A stretch of DNA of 11,807 nucleotides from Rachicladosporium sp. CCFEE 5018 (GCA_002077045.2 NAEU01001190.1:1-11807), one strand, 5' to 3'. Positions 1 through 8,440 are shown, numbered from the stretch's first letter. The notes: a model not told the origin generated them from the letters alone. Made by a program: numbers and translations.

Positions 1-1
1 G

Positions 2-3000
2 ATCGTCGGCGCCGGAGTGTTTGGCTAGGGAGCGGGCGAAGAGGAAACAGGCGTGGGCTGCTTCGACGCGGTCGTAGCCTGCTAGGAGTTTACCGAGGGA
101 GACGAGGGATTGCGCGTCACCGGGGGTGCGGTTACTCGTCACCAATGCCAGGGTCTCGCGCCACTGATCCAACCCATCAAGCGGGTTCCCAGCGGCTACA
201 CCTTCGGTCTTACTTATCATCCTGAACCCGGCTCTCGCACTAGGGGGCACAAGCTCATCTACCACGTCCTCCGCACTCCCCGCGAAGACTTGATACAGCG
301 CCGCCAGACTCCTCGCATCCGAGCCGACAGACTTGACCTGCGACCGCACGAAAGAGCCCACGATCTGCTTCCACACGTCCGGCCCCATGGTACTAGCGAT
401 CAGCATCGCGTGACCCCAGAGTTTCTTCTCCTCTGCCAGCCAAACGGCGTGTTCACGCTGGCCTTCGAAGAGCGCTTGCCGGAGCTGGGCGAGGGTTTGA
501 GGATCTATTGGGTCGGGCTGTGCGGTTGCGGACAGCGGGGACTGCAGCTCTGCGACTTGGCCTAGCTGCGCGAGGTTCGGGAGGAGGATCCGGCGGACTT
601 CTTCTTCGAGTTTGGGGGTTCCTTCTAGCACGCCGTCGTGCTCGAGGTAGATGCGAGTGAGTTTCCAGAGGACTAGCTTCTCCTCGACACGTTTCTTGGC
701 ATCGGGAGGGAGGCTGAAGTCTAGCATTGCGCCCTCGGTTTCGCGCTCGAGGTCCTCTATCTTGCCTGACATCCATGCTAGCAGTTCTTTCTTCTTTCCC
801 TTACTCCTCGCTTGCAGCGGACCAGGGAATCTCACATCGCGGTCGCTGAGCGGCAGGACGTCCTTAGCATCCCGCAGCTTGACATCGCCAGACGTGCATT
901 TGATGGTCGGCGCGCCGTGGCCGTAAAAGGGCATATGCTTGGGGAAGCTCGTGACGACTGCGCCTGAGGGACCCCATTTGAAGATCGCGTGGCCCTTCCA
1001 GCGTTCTAAGGGATCTTGTGCACGCTCATCTTGTGGCACTGCGAAGGACATTTCGCGGGAGAATTGTCTGCGGTGCACAGGAGCCTTGATGGCTGTCGAG
1101 TGGGGAGCAGAAGACCCGTACATTGATAACGGAGGGCCTGTGCTGCCTGGACGTTCGAGTGGGGTGAAGCCTATCCGCGCAGTCTTCATCACTGTACCAG
1201 GTGACTGCGTACGCGGTCTTTGCGGCGGAGCTGAGTAAGGCGAGTCTTGGGGTCCTGCGCTTGTACTCGGAGGAGTGTACTTGGTGTTGCCCGACTCCAT
1301 TCGCTGAGGCGATGGATGTACGCCATTGGCTGTTGGTGGAGAAGACGGCGAAAAGGGCATACTTCGAGACGCATCTGGCTGCTCATGTTGAGCTTGGGAG
1401 GGTCTGCCATGCTGGGCCAGTGGACTGCTCGTCCGCGGCACAAACGAGTGCGCACGATTGACCGCTGGCGGCGGTACCGCTGGAGCAGACGGCTGTCGCT
1501 GCACTGGTTTCGTCGACGGCTGGTGATGGTGCTGCTGCTGCTGTGGCTGAGCAGGCGGTGCCGGCGAGTATCTTGACGCTGCAGCAGGTGGTACAGCATT
1601 GGGCGGAGGAGCAGGCGAAAACCGATTCGTCGAAGGCGGCGGCGCGGCAAGAGGCATGTGCGATGGCGCGCCATAGCTCGAGCTGGTCGCTGGTGTAGGA
1701 GGTGTCTCGTTGACTTGCGGTGCGTAAGCTGAGGGCTGATCAGGGAACAAGGGATTTCGCTCTGGCTGTCTGAGCCCAGCAAGCATCTGAGGCTGTTGCT
1801 GCTGTGGCGTCGGTGGAGCCGCTGGCCTCGATGGCTGCTGCATATATCCTGGAGGTGCTTGCGGTGGTTGTACTGGCCCTCCTCGCGACGGGAAGTGTTG
1901 TCCATTAGGCATTGGGGGCGCAGGCGTTTTACTCAATTGAGGCGTGTAAGCACCAGACGGTCTCGTCCGCGGCTTCGACGCCATCGGAAGCTCAGCGAAG
2001 AAGCCAGCATCAGTTTTCGGCGTTGTTCTGGCATATATTGGAGGTGCAGCACCAGGCACGCCGTGACTCGAGTTCGGAGGCGACAGAACAGGCGGCGCAC
2101 CGTGAAAGCTGCTGGTCCGTGGAGGCGGTTTGGGTAATTCCCGTGACTGTGACTGCGGGTTCTGCTGCGGCCGTCTTCGAGGCTTGACAACATCCATTGG
2201 CAGGTCGTACGGCGATTGGTAGCCGCCCTTTGACTTGTCCGCAAAGCTTTGAGCGGTTGATATCGGTGGCCGCTGTTGAGGCTGTACAGGCGCAGTATGG
2301 TTGTACACATCGAACAATCCCGTGGACGGAGTACCTCCAGAGCGAGCAGATGTTTGATCGAGGAAGGGCGTGCTCGGTGCGCCATACGACATCTGCTGCA
2401 TCGGGTTCTGCGAGTTCGCAGGTGCGTAGGACGGTCGACTTGTTCTTGCTTGCTCAGGAATCGCTCGCGATGGCTCATCTTGCGCCAAATCCATCAGGAA
2501 CGGCTCGTCGTCAAGCAGCTCGTCATCGTCACCGAAGAAGGCCTTGGGATCTATCTCAGCTTCGTTCAGAATCTCGTCGTCGTCCATCGCTGCTGCCCAT
2601 GCTGCGCTGAGGTCCTCTTCAGGAGGCGATTCCTCGTGATTCATAGTGCCATTAGCCTGTAGATGCGATGTGGTGCCTGTGATTTGTCCGAAAGCCTCAT
2701 CGTCGCCTTCTGAGGACCATGGCTGGTCAGACAGATGTGGAGGTGCATCGCCGAGAAAGTCGTTGTCGGTTTCCTCTTCAGGCCACTGATCGCCGTACGT
2801 AGCTTGAGCGTCGCTAGGAGCGTCGCGGGCTTGAGCATCTTCAGTGTCAAGAAGATCACCAAATGTCTTGTCGTCACCCACTGCAGGCCACTCTTCGGCG
2901 ATTGGAGGCTCGCTTTGTTTCGATACCTCTGCATTCCCATGGTCTGCTCTCGGGAAGTCCGTGAAGTTCGATGTAAACGACCTCTCCGCCACTGCATGTG

Positions 3001-3907
3001 CAGGCTGCAAAGGCTGTGGCGGTGGTCTCGAAACCACGTTCTCCTCGTCCGAGTTGTCTTCAAGCAGCTCTTCTTCAGGCTCCTGCATCGTTGCCGTTCT
3101 GCTTTCGATTGTAGGTGCGGGCTCCTCGTCGTCCATCAACGGCGCCTCCGTGCTCTCATCAAGCGCCTCTTCCAACTCGGTGATCTCGCCCTGATGCTCG
3201 TAGTGTTCCTCTGGTGGATGCACTTCTGCATCCGACGTGAGCGCTCTCGCCTGCTCGTCCGCCATATCCTCCCCAGACGTGATGACTGCCTGCACTTCAA
3301 GCGTCGCACGCATCGCCTCTTCCAGATGTGCCGCCTGCGCCTCCGCACTCTCGTCAGGCGCGAACATAGCCGTCTCTTCATCTGCCTCCCACTCTTGGTC
3401 CCCCGGACCGCCCGCATTCACGTCATACTCGTGCTCCCCCGAGGGTTCGACGTTCGTTCTCGTCCCTGGAACAATCCCCCTCTCCTCCTCCCAGGCTCCC
3501 CGTGAACTAACATCCACGCTCTCTACCACCATGATGCTCCCCCGCCTTCCCGTCTCGCCCTCAACAAGCGTCCGCGTCTCGCCCTGCAGGCTCCTGTCGC
3601 CCTCCCCCGCAGCCCTTGAGCTGACATCCACAGTCTCCGTCACGCTGATGCTAGCTCGTCTGACGTCCGCGGGAGGCTGACGATTCCGGAGTTTATCAGG
3701 CGTGGCGCCAGGATAGCGGTCGAAGAAATCGTCATCTTCGTCCGCCGCTGAGGGGCGGGACGGGAAGGCAGAGGGTACGGGTTTCGAGGGCGCGGACTGC
3801 GGGAGCGATAGGGGTGTTTCTGATGTGGAAGGAGCTGTTGGTATGGGGGAGGGGAAAGCGGAGCCGAAGTCGGGGAACGCTGGGCTATCATCCTCTGCTG
3901 GCTCCAT
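2..3907 (-). CDS. SEC16: SEC16 homologue, COPII coat assembly scaffold at ER exit sites (N-terminal 1302 residues, C-terminus off window)
   Basis: Sec16 is a large peripheral ER protein that marks ER exit sites and recruits Sec13/Sec31 and Sec23/Sec24 for COPII budding. The minus frame from ATG 3907 to the left edge has no stop, and an in-frame TGA lies 24 bases upstream of that ATG. In order: an acidic, disordered N-terminus with EDDDFFDRYP (57-66); a tandem 38-residue repeat (83-158); a long Glu/Asp-rich stretch ending in IDPKAFFGDDDE (from 452); YQSPYDLPMDVVKPRRR (from 563) and DAGFFAELP (633-641), both of which I associate with fungal Sec16; a Pro/Gln/Ser-rich linker with a Gln/His run (787-796); then the central conserved domain from DPLERWKGHAIFKWG (D965), through LWGHAMLIAS (L1163), to WRETLALVTSNR (W1249). 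The last two are hallmarks of the ACE1 alpha-solenoid that binds Sec13. The rest of that domain and the C-terminal Sec23-binding region lie outside; fungal Sec16 is usually near 1800-2000 residues. No intron is visible. The family call is firm; the exact start is less so. Confidence 0.93.
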   Translation of the reverse strand, partial: MEPAEDDSPAFPDFGSAFPSPIPTAPSTSETPLSLPQSAPSKPVPSAFPSRPSAADEDDDFFDRYPGATPDKLRNRQPPADVRRASISVTETVDVSSRAAGEGDRSLQGETRTLVEGETGRRGSIMVVESVDVSSRGAWEEERGIVPGTRTNVEPSGEHEYDVNAGGPGDQEWEADEETAMFAPDESAEAQAAHLEEAMRATLEVQAVITSGEDMADEQARALTSDAEVHPPEEHYEHQGEITELEEALDESTEAPLMDDEEPAPTIESRTATMQEPEEELLEDNSDEENVVSRPPPQPLQPAHAVAERSFTSNFTDFPRADHGNAEVSKQSEPPIAEEWPAVGDDKTFGDLLDTEDAQARDAPSDAQATYGDQWPEEETDNDFLGDAPPHLSDQPWSSEGDDEAFGQITGTTSHLQANGTMNHEESPPEEDLSAAWAAAMDDDEILNEAEIDPKAFFGDDDELLDDEPFLMDLAQDEPSRAIPEQARTSRPSYAPANSQNPMQQMSYGAPSTPFLDQTSARSGGTPSTGLFDVYNHTAPVQPQQRPPISTAQSFADKSKGGYQSPYDLPMDVVKPRRRPQQNPQSQSRELPKPPPRTSSFHGAPPVLSPPNSSHGVPGAAPPIYARTTPKTDAGFFAELPMASKPRTRPSGAYTPQLSKTPAPPMPNGQHFPSRGGPVQPPQAPPGYMQQPSRPAAPPTPQQQQPQMLAGLRQPERNPLFPDQPSAYAPQVNETPPTPATSSSYGAPSHMPLAAPPPSTNRFSPAPPPNAVPPAAASRYSPAPPAQPQQQQHHHQPSTKPVQRQPSAPAVPPPAVNRAHSFVPRTSSPLAQHGRPSQAQHEQPDASRSMPFSPSSPPTANGVHPSPQRMESGNTKYTPPSTSAGPQDSPYSAPPQRPRTQSPGTVMKTARIGFTPLERPGSTGPPLSMYGSSAPHSTAIKAPVHRRQFSREMSFAVPQDERAQDPLERWKGHAIFKWGPSGAVVTSFPKHMPFYGHGAPTIKCTSGDVKLRDAKDVLPLSDRDVRFPGPLQARSKGKKKELLAWMSGKIEDLERETEGAMLDFSLPPDAKKRVEEKLVLWKLTRIYLEHDGVLEGTPKLEEEVRRILLPNLAQLGQVAELQSPLSATAQPDPIDPQTLAQLRQALFEGQREHAVWLAEEKKLWGHAMLIASTMGPDVWKQIVGSFVRSQVKSVGSDARSLAALYQVFAGSAEDVVDELVPPSARAGFRMISKTEGVAAGNPLDGLDQWRETLALVTSNRTPGDAQSLVSLGKLLAGYDRVEAAHACFLFARSLAKHSGADD
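1520..1549 (-). repeat. Short CAG/CAC tract coding a Gln/His run in SEC16
   Basis: On the minus strand this reads as mostly CAG codons followed by CAC/CAT, giving QPQQQQHHHQ at residues 787-796 within the Pro/Gln-rich linker. It is a coding low-complexity tract that could vary in length between strains. It is not a separate element. Confidence 0.7.
3434..3661 (-). repeat. Two tandem degenerate 38-codon (114-bp) units inside SEC16
   Basis: Residues 83-120 and 121-158 of the Sec16 product align without gaps. Unit one opens RRASISVTETVDVSSRAA and unit two opens RRGSIMVVESVDVSSRGA. Both continue into a charged stretch with a TRT tripeptide and end in a Glu/Gly-rich segment (VEGETG against VEPSGE). 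The DNA has diverged at many positions, so this is an old duplication rather than a fresh slippage product. Each unit carries the core VDVSSR. Confidence 0.8.
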
Positions 3908-4391
3908 TATGTAGTGCTTCTCAAGAGGTCAAGGGCCAGGATCGGAAGGCCAGGTGGAGGGATCCCTTGGTGACCGGAAGGGAGTCGAGATGCCGCTGAG
4001 TGTCGCACGGGAAGGGGAGTGAGCGGCGCGCAATCAACAGAATGGCAGGCAAATCATCGCGACGATCCGAAAGGGAGGGTATTAGAGATGTACAGGTGGC
4101 GATGGGACGGGGGTTAGGAGGTGCTAGTGTATGGAATGGTGTTCGTAGACGGGTATAGCCGCGCCGTCATCTCGTCTCACATTCCAGGGTACAGTTGTCT
4201 GTCGCCTATTGACTGCGGTGACCGAGAACAAAGAACTTGCTTTCCTAACGACGTAACGACTTCACGACTCGTTCTCTCTCGCTTGCCTTGTATCTTCCCT
4301 TTCCTCTTGAGTGTCACTGAACGCGACGCGACGCGACGCGACTACGCAGGAGAACAACACCTACTAGGCACCTCCGCCGTCCAAATGCAGC
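3908..4391. promoter_or_regulatory. Divergent intergenic region between SEC16 and NEO1 (both promoters and leaders)
   Basis: The 484 bp separate the two start codons, which point away from each other. On the NEO1 side, 4268-4308 is pyrimidine-rich, as is common just upstream of fungal transcription starts, and is followed by the ACGCG pentamer run and a leader with no ATG until 4385. On the SEC16 side the minus strand is also pyrimidine-rich (about 4061-4080 and 3934-3975). The nearest upstream minus-strand ATG is at 4057 and opens a seven-codon frame ending at 4034, which may or may not lie in the SEC16 transcript. I see no clear TATA box or CCAAT box. Transcription starts are inferred, not visible. 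Confidence 0.6.
4321..4342 (+). repeat. ACGCG pentanucleotide microsatellite (4.4 copies) in the NEO1 leader region
   Basis: Four perfect copies of ACGCG plus AC lie 50 bases before the NEO1 start codon, just downstream of the pyrimidine-rich stretch, so they are probably in the 5' leader or at the transcription start. The unit resembles the core of the MluI cell-cycle box (ACGCGT) but lacks its final T, so a regulatory role is only a possibility. Confidence 0.75.
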
Positions 4392-4447
4392 ATGAATCGG
4401 CAGCAGGGCAGCGAGCAAGGCTACAACGACCCGGACTCGGACCTTGA
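4385..4447 (+). other. Overlapping upstream ORF (20 codons) at the NEO1 start
   Basis: An ATG sits 7 bases before the NEO1 ATG in another frame and stays open for 20 codons to a TGA at 4445-4447, overlapping the NEO1 coding start by 56 bases. It is the first ATG after about position 4140, so on a normal-length leader it would be met first by scanning ribosomes. Its context is poor (C at -3, C at +4), while the NEO1 ATG has A at -3, so leaky scanning to NEO1 is expected. The peptide itself is not recognisable. Confidence 0.5.
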
Positions 4448-7400
4448 CTTGGACCTGGAGGAACTCGATCCCGTGTCTTCCGCACATTCTCCTCCCCCAC
4501 ACCGACAAGCGCGCTCGAGTACTGACTACTCCGGCCGCATACCGTTGCGGAATCTGAGATATGGCGGACGAAGGAGACAAAGGGTGGTGGAGGACGATCT
4601 CGAGCCCTTGGTAGCAGACGAGGATGCACTGGGGAAGCGAGAGGAGCACGCAGGGGACGATGCGCCGTTGTTGGCGAACGGCAGCCTGAGGAGAGGGTCA
4701 CTGCTGGATTTGGAGGCTGAGGCGCGATCCAGAAGCTGGAAGGCACGATTGAGGAGACTGTTGCCTTTTAGCAAACGCCACAATGCGATCGCTCTTGCCG
4801 ACGAGACGTCCGAAGACTCTACCGCTACGAACAGGACTATTCAAGTCGCGTCTCGTCAGGTCACGCCGTATCCCGCCAACGCCATCTCCAACGCCAAATA
4901 CACTCCCCTCTCCTTCCTTCCTGTCACTCTCTGGAATGAGTTCAAGCTCTTTCTAAATCTGTACTTCCTGCTTGTAGCGCTTTCTCAGGTGCTGCCAGCG
5001 CTGAGGATAGGGTATCTGAGTACTTATGTTGCGCCACTGGCTTTTGTGTTGGCTGTGACGTTAGGGAAGGAGGGATGGGATGATGTTATGAGGAGGAGGC
5101 GGGATGGAGAGGCGAATAAGGAGCCGTACGTGGTGCTCAGGTTGGAGGCGAGAGGCGTGGCACTGACTGGGAAGGGACCGAGGGGAGCGGGAGGAGCGGG
5201 CAAGAGTGTGAAAGGGAGGAAGGGTGATAGGGCTGCGGAGGTTGAGAGGGAAGAGGAGGCCGTTGGGGGTGAAGATGAGCCGTCGGCTAGGGTAATTGAG
5301 GTGAGGAAAAGTGCCAAGGATCTGGCGGTGGGAGATGTGCTTGTGTTGGAGAAGAACCAGAGGGTGCCTGCGGATGTGATCATACTGAAGAGTATTGCCA
5401 CGGATGCCGCGGTTTCGGAGGATGTCTCATCAGCCCAGTCGCGGACTTCGGAAGCACTGATGGATCTCGGAGAGGAAGCAGGAGACGAATTACGTACGCG
5501 AATGCCGCCCAGCGAACCCATTCCTGATGCAGGCGGCGAAGCATTTGTCCGTACAGATCAGCTCGATGGAGAGACAGACTGGAAGCTCCGCGTCGCCGCA
5601 CCACTTACCCAATCTCTACCAGCCAGCGAGTACCTACGACTCCGCATCACAGCTGGCAAACCCGACAAAAGAGTCAACGACTTCGCCGGGACCATCCAGC
5701 TCCTTCCCAAGTCCAGCTCAGCCTACAATCCGCCTCCCTCGGACACTGTGGGCACTCCACCAACCACCGCCTCGGCCGCACTTACGATCGACAACACAGC
5801 CTGGGCCAACACGGTCCTCGCCTCCAGCACAAAAGTCCACGCCGTAGTCCTCTACACCGGCCCACAAACCCGCGCCGCCCTTTCAACAGCTTCCTCCCGC
5901 TCCAAGATCGGCCTTCTGGAGCTGGAGATCAACTCGCTAGTCAAGATCCTCTGCATCCTCACAGCCGCGCTATCCCTCCTTCTCGTGGCCCTCCAGCGCT
6001 TCGAGAACGATGAAGAAGAGCGACCATGGTATGTGTCCGTCATGCGATTCCTCATCTTATTCAGCACCATCGTGCCGATAAGTCTGCGCGTGAATCTAGA
6101 TATGGCGAAGTCGGTGTACGCATATCTGATTCACAGGGATCAAGGGATCCCAGGCACGATCGTGAGAACTAGCACGATCCCTGAGGATCTGGGAAGGATA
6201 GAGTACTTGCTCACGGACAAGACGGGAACGCTGACGAGGAACGAGATGGAGTTGAGGAAAGTGCACGTGGGGAGTGGTAGTTATGGTGGCGAGGCGATGG
6301 ACGAAGTCCGAGAGTTCGTGCGGCTGGCTTTCGCGAAAGAGGAAGGCGCTGCTGAAGGTGCGCTCTGGACGCCTTCAAGCGGCTACGGCGGGCTCGCAAA
6401 CGCGAGCAGGACGAGGAGGGAGATTGGCGTGAAGGTCAGGGATCTAGTGCTGGCGTTAGCGATCTGCCACAACGTCACGCCTACGATCGATGAGACCGCA
6501 GACGGCGAGAAAAGTACTTCGTACCAGGCCTCCTCCCCCGACGAAATCGCCATAGTGCAATGGACTGAAGCTGTAGGCCTCAGACTTGCGCATCGAGACC
6601 GCCGGACCATGACGCTGCACTTCGCTGGCGCGCCGGTAGTGAGAGTCGAGATCCTCAATATCTTCCCCTTTACCTCCCATAGTAAGCGCATGGGTATCAT
6701 CGTCCGCTTCTACGCCAGCCTTACTCAGCCAGGCGAGGACATCGTGTTCTATCAAAAGGGCGCCGACACCGTAATGTCCCCATTGCTAGCTTCGAACGAC
6801 TACATCGACGAAGAAGTCGGCAATATGGCGCGCGAAGGCCTGAGAACGCTAGTCATAGGCCGCAAGCCCCTCTCTCTCACCGCCTACGCGTCCTTCACCA
6901 GCGCTTTCCACGCCGCCTCCCTCTCCCTCACCGCCCGCGATAAAGCCATCAGCCGCGTCCTAAGCACCCATCTCGAAAGCGCTCTTCATCCTCTAGGCCT
7001 CACCGCAATCGAAGACCTGCTCCAGCCCCTCATAAAACCTTCGCTTGAGACATTGAGGAATGCCGGGTTGAAGATCTGGATGCTCACAGGCGATAAACCC
7101 GAAACAGCACGCAGCATAGCCCTCTCCGCGCGGCTCGTCTCAGCTCGAAGTCAAATGATCCACCCCATCTTGGCGCTTCGCTCCCCCAGCCTCTGTCTCC
7201 CCGCCCTACAACCCCTCCTCGCCTCCCCCTCAACGACAGCCCTGCTCATAGACGGCGCAAGTCTGGCATTATACCTCTCCCACCACCCCTCCGCCTTCCT
7301 CGCCGCGACCCTACCTTTACCGGCAGTAATAGCAACGCGCTGCACACCGAGTCAAAAAGCCTCCATAACCACTCTTATCCGCTCCGCCACAGGAAAACGC

Positions 7401-8237
7401 GTAATGGCTATAGGCGACGGCGGCAACGACGTCTCTATGATTTCCGCCGCGGATATAGGAATTGGCATCGAGGGGAAGGAAGGCCGGCAGGCCTCTCTCG
7501 CTGCAGACTTCTCGGTAACGCAGTTCTCACACATCGTCAAGCTCCTCCTCTGGCATGGGCGGAACAGCTATAAACGCAGCGCCGCCCTGGGGCAATTCAT
7601 AATGCACCGCGGCCTCCTCATCTCGGTCGCTCAGACTGTTTTCTCGATCCACTTGGCCGGCGAGCCAGTGGCGCTGTACCGCGACTGGTTGCTGGTAGGC
7701 TACGCGACGGTGTATACCATGATGCCCGTCTTCTCGCTAGTCCTAGACCGAGACGTCGATGAGCGGCTAACAAACCTCTACCCGGAACTTTACCACGAAT
7801 TGCAAGCCGGGACATCGCTCAGCTATCGCACGTTCGCGGTCTGGACTGCTATTTCGCTCTACCAGGGGCTGGTCATCCAGCTCGGCGCGCAGCTCTTGGC
7901 CCCTTCACCCACTCCTGGCTCCTCCCCCTCCCCCTTACCAGATAGCCGCATGCTACTCCTCTCCTACACCGCCCTCATAATCAACGAACTCCTCATGGTC
8001 GCCGCGTCGATCGAGACCTGGCACTGGAGTATGTGGGTCTCGATCCTCTCCACCGCCTTACTCTACGCTGCCTCCGTGCCATTCTTGGGCGGATACTTCC
8101 GTCTGGCTTGGGTTATAGAGCTGAGTTTTTGGTGGCGGCTGGCTGTGCTTGTAGGCGGGAGCGTGGGGCCGGTGTATATCGGGGGACGGGTGAGAAGGTG
8201 GTTGAGGCCGGGGATTGTGGGGAAGGTGAGGGGATGA
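4392..8237 (+). CDS. NEO1: P4-type ATPase, NEO1 / ATP9 family phospholipid flippase
   Basis: This enzyme uses ATP to move aminophospholipids (phosphatidylethanolamine, phosphatidylserine) to the cytosolic leaflet of Golgi and endosome membranes. Neo1-type members work without a Cdc50 subunit, and NEO1 is essential in yeast. The intronless 1281-residue product has a disordered basic/acidic N-tail (1-150), the Neo1-like ISNAKYTPLSFLP before TM1 (about 184-206) and TM2 (about 212-230), the actuator motif DGET (392-395), TM3 (about 517-536), TM4 with the P4-specific PISL (562-565), the phosphorylation loop DKTGT with Asp609, nucleotide-domain motifs SSPDE (714-718) and KGAD (789-792), LTGDKPET (898-905), the hinge GDGGND (1008-1013), and six C-terminal helices from about 1074 to 1262. 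All catalytic residues are present. GYLSTYVAPLAF and the MHRGLLISVAQ stretch favour Neo1 over Drs2/Dnf. The start at 4392 has A at -3. The N-tail and two actuator-region insertions seem longer than in yeast Neo1. Confidence 0.96.
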   Translation: MNRQQGSEQGYNDPDSDLDLDLEELDPVSSAHSPPPHRQARSSTDYSGRIPLRNLRYGGRRRQRVVEDDLEPLVADEDALGKREEHAGDDAPLLANGSLRRGSLLDLEAEARSRSWKARLRRLLPFSKRHNAIALADETSEDSTATNRTIQVASRQVTPYPANAISNAKYTPLSFLPVTLWNEFKLFLNLYFLLVALSQVLPALRIGYLSTYVAPLAFVLAVTLGKEGWDDVMRRRRDGEANKEPYVVLRLEARGVALTGKGPRGAGGAGKSVKGRKGDRAAEVEREEEAVGGEDEPSARVIEVRKSAKDLAVGDVLVLEKNQRVPADVIILKSIATDAAVSEDVSSAQSRTSEALMDLGEEAGDELRTRMPPSEPIPDAGGEAFVRTDQLDGETDWKLRVAAPLTQSLPASEYLRLRITAGKPDKRVNDFAGTIQLLPKSSSAYNPPPSDTVGTPPTTASAALTIDNTAWANTVLASSTKVHAVVLYTGPQTRAALSTASSRSKIGLLELEINSLVKILCILTAALSLLLVALQRFENDEEERPWYVSVMRFLILFSTIVPISLRVNLDMAKSVYAYLIHRDQGIPGTIVRTSTIPEDLGRIEYLLTDKTGTLTRNEMELRKVHVGSGSYGGEAMDEVREFVRLAFAKEEGAAEGALWTPSSGYGGLANASRTRREIGVKVRDLVLALAICHNVTPTIDETADGEKSTSYQASSPDEIAIVQWTEAVGLRLAHRDRRTMTLHFAGAPVVRVEILNIFPFTSHSKRMGIIVRFYASLTQPGEDIVFYQKGADTVMSPLLASNDYIDEEVGNMAREGLRTLVIGRKPLSLTAYASFTSAFHAASLSLTARDKAISRVLSTHLESALHPLGLTAIEDLLQPLIKPSLETLRNAGLKIWMLTGDKPETARSIALSARLVSARSQMIHPILALRSPSLCLPALQPLLASPSTTALLIDGASLALYLSHHPSAFLAATLPLPAVIATRCTPSQKASITTLIRSATGKRVMAIGDGGNDVSMISAADIGIGIEGKEGRQASLAADFSVTQFSHIVKLLLWHGRNSYKRSAALGQFIMHRGLLISVAQTVFSIHLAGEPVALYRDWLLVGYATVYTMMPVFSLVLDRDVDERLTNLYPELYHELQAGTSLSYRTFAVWTAISLYQGLVIQLGAQLLAPSPTPGSSPSPLPDSRMLLLSYTALIINELLMVAASIETWHWSMWVSILSTALLYAASVPFLGGYFRLAWVIELSFWWRLAVLVGGSVGPVYIGGRVRRWLRPGIVGKVRG

Positions 8238-8395
8238 TTGTGCGATGGTGGGAGGAGAGAGGAATGGAAAAGGGTTGGGTGATGGGAGTGAGAAGTGAGA
8301 TGGCCTTACACGGCGGGCGTTGCGCGGCCGTCTCGGGTTTCAAAAAGATGGCGTTCCGGGTCGGTGGGGTCTTGGATGGGTGGTGTGGTAGGGCA

Positions 8396-8411
8396 TAGCG
8401 TAGCGTAGCGT
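8396..8411. repeat. TAGCG pentanucleotide microsatellite (3.2 copies)
   Basis: Three perfect copies of TAGCG plus T lie 159 bases after the NEO1 stop. The tract is short, of the kind produced by replication slippage. No function is evident. Confidence 0.65.
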
Positions 8412-8423
8412 CAGGATCCCCAC

Positions 8424-8440
8424 GTACGATAGTGTACGAT
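8424..8440. repeat. Direct repeat GTACGAT separated by 3 bases
   Basis: Two exact copies of GTACGAT (8424-8430 and 8434-8440) are separated by AGT, downstream of NEO1. This could be chance or a small regulatory or RNA-binding repeat in the 3' region. Nothing else supports a role. Confidence 0.4.

Noticed and set aside
110..565. Plus-strand 151-codon frame
   Set aside because: It lies opposite the conserved ACE1-like domain of SEC16, where the minus frame shows the LWGHAML and WRETLAL motifs. It does not begin with ATG and matches nothing.
1189..1905. Minus-strand 238-codon frame rich in Arg, Ser and His
   Set aside because: It is an out-of-frame reading of the Pro/Gln/Ser-rich part of SEC16 on the same strand. 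The SEC16 frame is open across the whole stretch and carries the conserved motifs.
2735..3505. Long plus-strand open frame (256 codons) opposite SEC16
   Set aside because: It is the mirror of the Glu/Asp-rich SEC16 region: GAG/GAC codons read backwards as CTC/GTC, giving a Leu/Arg/Val-rich chain with no stops. The minus frame has family motifs throughout; this one has none.
4136..4447. Longer plus-strand frame running into the NEO1 start
   Set aside because: It is open only because it lies in GC-rich promoter DNA; its first part probably precedes the transcription start. Only the last ATG (4385) is kept as an upstream ORF.
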